8,979 bases of DNA, taken from contig JACPHL010000306.1 in the NCBI GenBank assembly GCA_016188625.1, positions 1 through 8,979 on the forward strand, given 5' to 3'. This document shows positions 1 to 5,498 of this stretch, one piece after another (position 1 is the stretch's first letter; every line of letters begins with the position of its first letter). The notes beneath the pieces were generated by a model, which saw only the letters and a program-made list of their open reading frames with translations, did no database searches and was not told the origin of the DNA. Both the position numbers and the translations under genes were made by a program. This DNA is from Candidatus Rokuibacteriota bacterium. Lineage in GTDB: Bacteria > Methylomirabilota > Methylomirabilia > Rokubacteriales > JACPHL01.

Positions 1-57
1 ACGGTCCGACCCCAGCGGAACACCCCGGACGGACCGAAGGCTGATCCAGCGCACCTG

Positions 58-66
58 TGCCATAAT
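58..66 (+). promoter_or_regulatory. Possible extended -10 promoter element before the amidotransferase gene
   Basis: The sequence TGCCATAAT matches the extended -10 pattern (TGn followed by a TATAAT-like hexamer, 5 of 6 bases). It is a locally AT-rich spot in GC-rich DNA. The predicted transcription start would lie near 73, just before the ribosome binding site at 76-82. No convincing -35 hexamer is seen upstream, which is tolerable for an extended -10 promoter. This is inferred from pattern only. Confidence 0.35.
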
Positions 67-89
67 GGGGCCGCCGAGAGGGCAGCACG

Positions 90-806
90 ATGCGCTTTCT
101 GGTCTTTCAGCACATCGCCTGTGAGCACCCGGGACTCCTGCGGGGGCTGATGAGGGCCCAGGGGATCGCCTGGGACGCCGTGGAGCTCGATGAGGGGACC
201 GCCATCCCTCCCCTCGAGGGGTACGACGCCCTGCTGGTCTTCGGCGGTCCGATGAACGTGGACGAGACCAGGCGGTTCCCGTGGCTCAGCGGGGAAGTCC
301 AGGCGATCCAGGACGCCGTCCAGCGCGACATGCCGTACCTGGGCTTCTGCCTGGGGGCCCAGCTGCTCGCCAGGGCCCTCGGGGCTGCCGTGACCAAGGC
401 GCCCAGCCCCGAGGTCGGCGTCATGCCGGTCACGCTGACCCCTGCCGGGCGGGCGGATCGGCTGTTCACCGGGCTCCCTTCGGAACTCCCCGTGTTCCAG
501 TGGCACGGCGATACCTTCGACCTGCCGCCGGGAGCCGTGCACCTGGCCGCGTCCCCGCTCTGCCCCCACCAGGCGTTCCGATACGGTCGCGCGTACGGGC
601 TCCAGTTCCACGTCGAGGTGGTTCCCGAGATGGTCCAGGAGTGGGGCGAGGTCCCGGAGTACTGCGCCTCCCTCGAGGCCGTCCGCGGGCCGGGCGCGTT
701 CGCGGCGCTCAGAGACGAGACGACGGCGTCTTTGAAGACGTTCGAGACGTCCTGTCAGACGATCTTCGGCAACTTCGTCCGTCTGGTCGGCGAGTCCCTC
801 CGTTGA
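90..806 (+). CDS. Class I glutamine amidotransferase-like protein (GMP synthase GATase-domain type)
   Basis: A stand-alone 238-residue class I glutamine amidotransferase domain. Such domains hydrolyse glutamine and pass ammonia to a partner, or act on other gamma-glutamyl compounds; the acceptor here is unknown. The nucleophile elbow GFCLGAQ places the catalytic Cys at residue 87, and QFHVE supplies His174 and Glu176, so the triad is intact. The FGGPM segment near residue 51 is the usual oxyanion-side loop. No ATP-pyrophosphatase domain follows, so this is not full GMP synthase (GuaA); it resembles the free-standing GuaA-like amidotransferases common in bacteria. The ATG at 90 is preceded by GAGAGGG (76-82) at good spacing. 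It lies 94 bp before the molybdopterin enzyme gene on the same strand and may be co-transcribed, but no functional link is evident. The protein is cytoplasmic, with no signal peptide. Confidence 0.88.
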   Translation: MRFLVFQHIACEHPGLLRGLMRAQGIAWDAVELDEGTAIPPLEGYDALLVFGGPMNVDETRRFPWLSGEVQAIQDAVQRDMPYLGFCLGAQLLARALGAAVTKAPSPEVGVMPVTLTPAGRADRLFTGLPSELPVFQWHGDTFDLPPGAVHLAASPLCPHQAFRYGRAYGLQFHVEVVPEMVQEWGEVPEYCASLEAVRGPGAFAALRDETTASLKTFETSCQTIFGNFVRLVGESLR

Positions 807-900
807 GATCGGCTGTCCTCTGATGGGGAGGCGGAGGCGCCTGTGATCGCGGGCGCCGTCGGTCGCGGGGGGCACGGGCCCTTGGAGGGGAAGGTCGGCG

Positions 901-3162
901 ATGGCTGACCGGGTCATCCCGAGCACCTGTTGGGAGTGTTCGGTCAAGTGCGGCTCGCTGGTGCACGTCCGGGACGGCCGGGTCGCGAAGATCACCGGCA
1001 ACCCCGACCACCCCCACTCCGAAGGGGCGTTCTGCGTGAAGGGGATAAACGCCCCGCTGGCCGCGCTCGAGCACCCTGACCGGCCCCTGTTCCCCCTCCG
1101 CCGGGCGGGCGAGCGGGGTGCGGGGCGGTGGGGCCGGGTCTCCTGGGACGAAGCCCTCGAGGAGATCGCCGAGCGGCTGGGGGCGGTGAAGCGACGTTAC
1201 GGCCCCCTGGCCATCTGCGGCGCCGTCTCGAGCGCCTACTTCAGCCGCGGGGTCGCCATGGCCCTGCTCCTCCGCTCCCTCGGCACGCCCAACCACATGA
1301 TCAATCAGGACCTCTGCCAGGGGTGCCGGAACACCGGGGCGCTGCTGACGGGGCTCGGGGCGGCGGCGGGGAACGAGCTCAAGCGGACGCGCTGCGTGCT
1401 CGTCGTCGGGAAGAGCCCCTCGGAGTCGGACGTGGTGCAGTGGATGCACCTCAAGGCGGCGAAGCGGCGCGGGGCGACCCTCATTGCGGTCGATCCCCGC
1501 CGGACCCAGGTCGCCCGGCTGGCCGACCTCTGGCTCCGGGTGCGCCCCGGCACCGACGCCGCCCTGGCGCTCTCGATGATCCATGTCCTCTTCGAGGAGG
1601 GGCTCTGGGATCGCGCCTTCGTGGACGAGTGGTGCGTGGGGACGGAGCGGCTTCGGGAGCGCGCCCGGCGGTACCTCCCCGGCGTGGCGGCGGAGATCAC
1701 CGGCCTGGGGGCGGGAGAGATCGTCGAGGCCGCCCGGCGGTTCGCGACGGAGCGGCCCGGCTGCCTCATCCTCGGCCACGGGATCGACGCCCAGGCCAAC
1801 GGGGTCCAGACCGCGCGCGCCTTCCAGTGCCTCCTGGCGCTGACCGGCAATGTCGATGTCCCGGGGGCCAACCGCATGGCCCAGCGGCTGGCGGGGTTCC
1901 GCGACTACTGGAGCTTCATCCACGCCCCGGAGTTCCGCCTCCCCCGCGAGATCGAGGAGGAGATCGTCGGCGGCCGCCGGTACCCGTTCTGGGCCGGGCC
2001 GTCGGGATGGGCGAAGGCCTGCCACAACCCCTCGGTGATCCGGGCGATCCTCACCGGGGACCCGTACCCGGTCCGCGCCCTGTACGTGAGCGGGGTCAAC
2101 ATCGTCTGCACCTACCCGGGGATCCAGGACACGATCGCCGCGCTCCGGGACCTGGACCTCCTGGTGGTGGCCACCGACCACATGACCCCGACGGCCGAGC
2201 TGGCCGACTTCGTCCTTCCGAAGACGACGCTCCTCGAGGAAGAGGAGGTCTCCTGGGAGCCCGGCGGGCCGTGCCTCTCCCTGACCCAGCGGGTGGTCCC
2301 GCCGCGGGGCGAGGCGCGCACCGACTTCGAGATCGCCATCGCGCTCCGGGACCGGCTCCGGGCGCGCGGGCTCATCGACCACGAGCTGCTGCCGTGGAAC
2401 AGTCATCGGGAGTTCCTCGAGTTCCAGCTCAGGGACACGGGGATCCGGCTGGAGGAGCTGCGCGAGAGGGGCTTCTACGAGATCCCGCTCAACTACGGGA
2501 GCTACCGGGCCAAGGGCTTTCCCACGCCCAGCAAGAAGATCGAGCTGGCCTCGAGCCTCCTGGAGGAGGCGGGGTACGACCCCCTCCCCGACTACGTCCC
2601 CCCCGGTTACATCCGGCCCGGTCCGGACTACCCGCTGACGCTCCTCACCGGGATCCGCACCATGGCCTACCACCACTCCCGCTTCCGGAACCATGCCTGG
2701 GCGCGACAGATCCTGGCCGACCCCGAGCTGCGGGTCCACCCCGAGACGGCGAGGGGCCACGGGATCGGGGAAGGGGACTGGGTCTGGATCGAGACGCCGG
2801 GAGGGAAGGGGCGCGTCCGCCTCCGGGCCCGGCTGACGGACGAGGTGCCGTCCGACGTGGTGGCTACAGGCATGGGGTGGTGGTACCCGGAGCGCCCCGG
2901 CTTCGATCACGGGGCCCTCGCCGTGAACGTCGATGCCGCGATCCGTTACGGCCCCCCCTGGGACCCCATCAGCGGCTCCGCCGAGGCCCGCAACATCGCC
3001 TGCCGGATCCGGCGGGCGGAGGCCGAGGAGCGTCTCGAGACGGCCGAGACCGTTTCCGGGCTGGGAGAGCCCTCGTGGCCCGCGCCCTCCGAGCCCCGCG
3101 CGCCCAGGCGGGCCGAGGTGCCCGCGGCCGAGGCGATCGAGGCCCTGCCGCAGGATGGGTGA
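901..3162 (+). CDS. Molybdopterin oxidoreductase, DMSO reductase family (cytoplasmic)
   Basis: A 753-residue catalytic subunit of the Mo/W-bis-MGD (DMSO reductase) family. The N-terminus carries a canonical [4Fe-4S] motif: Cys10-x2-Cys13-x3-Cys17-x27-Cys45, followed by the usual Lys (CVKG). The central molybdopterin-binding domains run from about residue 50 to 530, with typical stretches such as GKSPSESD, DPRRTQ, LILGHGIDAQ and LADFVLPKTT. A MopB C-terminal dinucleotide-binding domain covers about 570-705. The likely metal ligand region contains DLCQGC (residues 137-142); Cys142, or else Cys139, aligns by eye with the Sec/Cys of formate dehydrogenase-type enzymes. There is no twin-arginine signal, so it is probably cytoplasmic. 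The last 45 or so residues are a Pro/Ala/Glu-rich tail outside the fold. The substrate cannot be told from sequence; formate dehydrogenase, thiosulfate/polysulfide reductase-like and acetylene hydratase-like relatives share this layout. No iron-sulfur or membrane partner gene is adjacent. GGAGGGG (884-890) precedes the ATG. Confidence 0.93.
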   Translation: MADRVIPSTCWECSVKCGSLVHVRDGRVAKITGNPDHPHSEGAFCVKGINAPLAALEHPDRPLFPLRRAGERGAGRWGRVSWDEALEEIAERLGAVKRRYGPLAICGAVSSAYFSRGVAMALLLRSLGTPNHMINQDLCQGCRNTGALLTGLGAAAGNELKRTRCVLVVGKSPSESDVVQWMHLKAAKRRGATLIAVDPRRTQVARLADLWLRVRPGTDAALALSMIHVLFEEGLWDRAFVDEWCVGTERLRERARRYLPGVAAEITGLGAGEIVEAARRFATERPGCLILGHGIDAQANGVQTARAFQCLLALTGNVDVPGANRMAQRLAGFRDYWSFIHAPEFRLPREIEEEIVGGRRYPFWAGPSGWAKACHNPSVIRAILTGDPYPVRALYVSGVNIVCTYPGIQDTIAALRDLDLLVVATDHMTPTAELADFVLPKTTLLEEEEVSWEPGGPCLSLTQRVVPPRGEARTDFEIAIALRDRLRARGLIDHELLPWNSHREFLEFQLRDTGIRLEELRERGFYEIPLNYGSYRAKGFPTPSKKIELASSLLEEAGYDPLPDYVPPGYIRPGPDYPLTLLTGIRTMAYHHSRFRNHAWARQILADPELRVHPETARGHGIGEGDWVWIETPGGKGRVRLRARLTDEVPSDVVATGMGWWYPERPGFDHGALAVNVDAAIRYGPPWDPISGSAEARNIACRIRRAEAEERLETAETVSGLGEPSWPAPSEPRAPRRAEVPAAEAIEALPQDG

Positions 3163-3172
3163 GACGTCGTTA

Positions 3173-3200
3173 CGGGAGATCGGGGTCGGCCGATCTCCCG
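3173..3200. terminator. Hairpin between convergent genes, candidate bidirectional terminator
   Basis: A perfect 11-bp inverted repeat (CGGGAGATCGG at 3173-3183 and its complement at 3190-3200) with a 6-base loop. It lies 10 bp after the stop of the molybdopterin oxidoreductase gene and 19 bp beyond the stop of the convergent minus-strand gene. Position and stability suit a shared transcription stop. No T-tract follows on either strand, so it would have to be an atypical intrinsic terminator, a processing/stability hairpin, or a Rho-assisted site. Confidence 0.55.
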
Positions 3201-3219
3201 CCCCGCCTGAGCGCGTCCC

Positions 3220-3510
3220 TTAGGCGGAGATCTGCCCTGCGAGGACCCCGTGGGCCACGCACGCCCGTCCGCATCCACCTTGTGCCGGCCAGAACGAGCA
3301 GTCCTTGACCTCCAGCTGCGATCGGCTCACGACGGACGTCCAGGCCGCCCGCACCGCATCCACCCGGACCTCCGCGTCGCGGCCTGTTTCGGGGCACCGG
3401 AGGAGTCGGGCCGCACGGTAGGTGGCCAGGGTCCCGAGTACGGTCGGGAGCAGGACGTAAAACACCCCGAGGAGGATCATCGCGAGCAGCACGATCCAGG
3501 GGTGGGTCAT
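3220..3510 (-). CDS. Small cysteine-containing membrane protein of unknown function
   Basis: A 96-residue protein that I do not recognise by name. Residues 5-30 are strongly hydrophobic (IVLLAMILLGVFYVLL) and form one predicted transmembrane helix. A basic stretch (YRAARLLR) and a soluble tail follow, probably on the cytoplasmic side by the positive-inside rule. Four cysteines sit in the tail: Cys39 in RCPETG, then Cys71, Cys80 and Cys84 in CSFWPAQGGCGRAC. The spacing suggests metal or cluster binding or a disulfide, but this is inference. Evidence that it is real: a strong ribosome binding site (AAAGGAGG, minus strand) five bases before the ATG, protein-like composition, a terminator-like hairpin beyond its stop, and a divergent arrangement with a TetR gene across operator-like repeats. 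It may therefore belong to the TetR regulon and serve the BcrCB/Mo enzyme system, for example in electron transfer or assembly. Confidence 0.75.
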   Translation of the reverse strand: MTHPWIVLLAMILLGVFYVLLPTVLGTLATYRAARLLRCPETGRDAEVRVDAVRAAWTSVVSRSQLEVKDCSFWPAQGGCGRACVAHGVLAGQISA

Positions 3511-3515
3511 CGCAT

Positions 3516-3523
3516 CCTCCTTT
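3516..3523 (-). promoter_or_regulatory. Strong ribosome binding site that fixes the start of the small membrane protein
   Basis: Read on the minus strand this is AAAGGAGG, close to a perfect anti-Shine-Dalgarno match, five bases before the ATG at 3510. A second GGAGG lies just upstream. It is the best ribosome binding site in the window and the main argument that the 96-residue frame is translated. Confidence 0.75.
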
Positions 3524-3591
3524 CCTCCGCGCCGCCGGCGCGACCGAACGCTCGTCCGTCTGAGACCAGCATGGGCGAGACGCTCCGGAAA

Positions 3592-3617
3592 AGTAAATAG
3601 GGCGCCCGCCTCATTTT
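3592..3617 (-). promoter_or_regulatory. Operator-like site 1 (26-bp repeat, probable TetR-family binding site)
   Basis: This 26-bp sequence recurs in inverted orientation at 3668-3693 with only three mismatches (23 of 26 identical). It is itself an imperfect palindrome: AAAT at 3595-3598 and ATTT at 3613-3616 flank a GC-rich core, with half-sites reading AAATaGGGCG and AAATgAGGCG towards the centre. It lies 82 bp upstream of the minus-strand membrane protein start. On the minus strand its outer edge reads CTATTTACT, which could serve as a poor -10 element for that gene. Symmetry and position beside a TetR gene are typical of operators of that family; binding is inferred. Confidence 0.65.
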
Positions 3618-3621
3618 CGTA

Positions 3622-3645
3622 GGGCGAGGGCCGCGGCCCCCGCCC
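3622..3645. repeat. 24-bp GC-rich near-perfect palindrome between the two operator-like sites
   Basis: The left arm GGGCGAGGGCCG (3622-3633) and right arm CGGCCCCCGCCC (3634-3645) are reverse complements except for one pair (A3627 against C3640). The centre contains the SacII-type CCGCGG. It sits between the two AT-edged operator-like sites and is unlike them in sequence. It may be a separate protein site, a cruciform-forming element or a product of high GC; no function can be assigned. Confidence 0.5.
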
Positions 3646-3667
3646 GATCTAGCCCGCCCGCCCCATA

Positions 3668-3693
3668 AAAATGAGGCGATCGCTCTATTTACT
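3668..3693 (+). promoter_or_regulatory. Operator-like site 2 (26-bp repeat, probable TetR-family binding site)
   Basis: Inverted copy of the site at 3592-3617. Its palindrome is AAAT (3669-3672), three bases, the perfect 8-bp core GCGATCGC (3676-3683), three bases, ATTT (3687-3690). The centres of the two sites (3605.5 and 3679.5) are 74 bp apart, about seven helical turns, which would put bound dimers on the same face of the DNA. The site ends 23 bp before the GTG start of the TetR gene. TATTTA at 3686-3691 could act as a poor -10 element, so a bound repressor would block the TetR-led operon. Autoregulation is inferred. Confidence 0.65.
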
Positions 3694-3716
3694 CGGCGCC
3701 GGCCCGGGCCTAGGCT

Positions 3717-4334
3717 GTGATCAAACGTTCGACCGGACCGCCCATGAGAGCCCAGACGCGCGCCGACGAGATCCTGAGGGCCGCCACCGCGGTCTTCGCC
3801 CGACGCGGCTTCCACCGGGCCTCCATCCGGGACGTCGCCGCGGAGGCTGAGGTCAGCCTGGCCGGGCTCTACTACTACTTCCGCTCCAAGGACGAGCTGC
3901 TCTACCGGATCCTGGACCGGACCTTCGACGCGCTCCTGGACCGCCTCGCCCAGGTGATCCGCGACGGGTCCGGTCCGGAGGAGCGCGCGCGGGGGCTCGT
4001 CCACGGCCACCTCGGTTATTTCGCGGCCCACATGGACGCCATGAAGGTCGTCTCCCACGAGACCGACTCCCTGGGCGGGGGTTTCCGGCGACAGGTCGCC
4101 GAGAAGCGGCGCCGCTACTTCCTGGAGTGCCAGGCGCTCCTCCGCGAGCTGGACGCCGGGCGCCGCCCCCCAGAGGACCTGCGCACGGCCACCCTCGCCC
4201 TCTTCGGGATGATGAACTGGATCTACACCTGGTACCGCCCCGAGCGGGACGGCGACGCCGGGGCCATCGCCAAGCGGATGATGGATCTCTTCCTCTACGG
4301 CTTCAGCGGCGATTCGAAGAGGGCAGGGCCATGA
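3717..4334 (+). CDS. TetR/AcrR-family transcriptional regulator
   Basis: A 205-residue TetR-family repressor. The N-terminal DNA-binding domain spans about residues 12-60, with the helix-turn-helix at IRDVAAEAEVSLAGLYYYF (37-55) followed by the family's SKDELL. The C-terminal ligand/dimer domain ends with GMMNWIYTWYRPERDG and LFLYGF, a pattern known in TetR proteins of fatty-acid, steroid and aromatic acyl-CoA catabolism. The ligand is therefore plausibly an acyl- or aroyl-CoA, by inference. The start is uncertain: GTG at 3717 or ATG at 3744 (residue 10), neither with a good ribosome binding site; the ATG would give 196 residues and still keep the whole HTH. The stop overlaps the next gene's start (ATGA), so the regulator is the first gene of the BcrC/BcrB/Mo-enzyme operon. 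It very likely binds the paired palindromes just upstream. Confidence 0.93.
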   Translation: MIKRSTGPPMRAQTRADEILRAATAVFARRGFHRASIRDVAAEAEVSLAGLYYYFRSKDELLYRILDRTFDALLDRLAQVIRDGSGPEERARGLVHGHLGYFAAHMDAMKVVSHETDSLGGGFRRQVAEKRRRYFLECQALLRELDAGRRPPEDLRTATLALFGMMNWIYTWYRPERDGDAGAIAKRMMDLFLYGFSGDSKRAGP

Positions 4335-5485
4335 CCTTCGAGGCGATCGTCGAGGAGTGCCGGGCCCGGCTGGCCCGGCCGCCGGGCGAGGTGGCCGCGA
4401 CCTGGAAGGCCGAGCACCCGGGGGGGAGGGCGATCGGCTGCTTCCCCGTCTACACCCCGCTCGAGCTGATCCACGCCGCCGGCGCACTCCCCCTGGCCGT
4501 CGCGGGCGGCGGGACCACGGTCGAGCTGACCCACGCCGACTCGCGCTTCCAGTCCTTCGTCTGCTCCATCGCCAAGACGACCCTCGAGCTGGGCTTCCAG
4601 GGGCGCCTGGCGGGCCTGGACGGGGTCCTGTTCCACTCCATCTGCGACGTGGCGCGCAACCTGTCGAGCGTCATGCGCCGGAACTTTCCGGACCTCTTCG
4701 TGGAGTATCTCCACCTCCCCCAGAACACGGCGAGCGAAGCCGCCGTGGACTACCTGGAGGCCGAGTACCGGCGCCTCCTCGCGCGCCTCGAGGGGCTGGT
4801 CGGCCACCCCGTGACGGACGACGACCTCGCCCGGAGCATCCTGGCCCACAACTGGCGCCGCGGCCTGCTCCGGCGGCTTTACGCCTTCCGGGCCCAGGCT
4901 CCCCACCTCCTCTCCCTGGCCGAGTGCGCCCTCCTGACCCGCGCGGCCGGGGCGATGCCGGTCGAGAGCTACGGCCCGCTCCTCGAGGCCGCCCTGGTCG
5001 CCCTGGGGGCCCGGGAGGGGCGGCTCAAGGACCGGGTCCGGGTCGTCGTCGAGGGGGCCTTCTGCGAGCAGCCCCCCCTCGGGCTCCTGGAGGTGATCGA
5101 GGAGGCGGGGTGCTACGTGCTGGACGACGACCTCATGACCGGCTGGCGGTGGTTCACGGAGGACGTCCCCGTGGACGGCGCGCCGCTCCGTGCCCTGGCC
5201 GAGGCCTATCGGGACCGCTCCGAGTACTCCTCGATCCGCCACGACTGGCGCAAGCCCAAGGCCCAGGGGCTCCTGGAGAAGGTGCGCCGGGCCGGGGCCG
5301 ACGCCGTCCTCTTCCTCCCCGCCAAGTTCTGCGAGCCGGCCCTGTTCGACTACGTCCTCTACCGGGAGGCCTTGGAGCGGGAGGGGATCCCGCACCTGGT
5401 CGTCGAGTTCGAGGAGAAGCAGTGGACCTTCGAGCGGACCCGGAACGAGATCGAGACCTTCGTGGAGTCGTTGCTCTTCGACTGA
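4331..5485 (+). CDS. BcrC/HgdB-type subunit (benzoyl-CoA reductase or 2-hydroxyacyl-CoA dehydratase family)
   Basis: A 384-residue protein of the family that includes BcrB/BcrC of ATP-dependent benzoyl-CoA reductase and the HgdA/HgdB-type 2-hydroxyacyl-CoA dehydratase subunits. The length fits BcrC. Family signs: IGCFPVYTPLELIHAAG at 35-51, SFVCSIAKTTLELG at 75-88, HSICDVARN at 102-110, and KFCEPALFDY near the C-terminus. Candidate cluster ligands are Cys37, Cys78, Cys105 and Cys334. In known members such cysteines hold a [4Fe-4S] cluster that passes one electron at very low potential to the CoA ester. The open frame extends upstream to 4127, but the ATG at 4331, overlapping the TetR stop by four bases, is the sensible start; GAGGG lies just before it. 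The protein is cytoplasmic and presumably forms a heterodimer with the next product. Whether it reduces an aromatic ring or dehydrates a hydroxyacyl-CoA is not decided by sequence alone. Confidence 0.9.
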   Translation: MTFEAIVEECRARLARPPGEVAATWKAEHPGGRAIGCFPVYTPLELIHAAGALPLAVAGGGTTVELTHADSRFQSFVCSIAKTTLELGFQGRLAGLDGVLFHSICDVARNLSSVMRRNFPDLFVEYLHLPQNTASEAAVDYLEAEYRRLLARLEGLVGHPVTDDDLARSILAHNWRRGLLRRLYAFRAQAPHLLSLAECALLTRAAGAMPVESYGPLLEAALVALGAREGRLKDRVRVVVEGAFCEQPPLGLLEVIEEAGCYVLDDDLMTGWRWFTEDVPVDGAPLRALAEAYRDRSEYSSIRHDWRKPKAQGLLEKVRRAGADAVLFLPAKFCEPALFDYVLYREALEREGIPHLVVEFEEKQWTFERTRNEIETFVESLLFD

Positions 5486-5498
5486 GGGGGGAGAGGCG

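Noticed and set aside
1-44. Possible 3' tail of an upstream gene ending at a TGA (42-44), with a 7-bp inverted repeat (2-8 and 30-36)
   Set aside because: Only about 13 codons are visible and they show nothing recognisable; the repeat has a 21-base loop and no T-tract, so neither a gene nor a terminator can be supported.
807-900. The 94-bp gap between the amidotransferase and Mo enzyme genes, with the short palindrome AGGCGCCT (835-842)
   Set aside because: An 8-bp GC palindrome is expected by chance in this composition; no promoter, terminator or conserved RNA pattern is visible apart from the ribosome binding site at 884-890.
709-2910. A 733-codon open frame on the minus strand opposite the first molybdopterin gene
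   Set aside because: Its translation is rich in Pro, Gly, Arg and Glu with no recognisable domain, and it is the antisense mirror of a well-supported enzyme. High third-position GC removes stop codons from this frame.
1128-3308. A 726-codon plus-strand frame inside the first molybdopterin gene
   Set aside because: Arg/Pro/Gly-rich shadow of the real frame starting at 901, which has the Fe-S and molybdopterin motifs.
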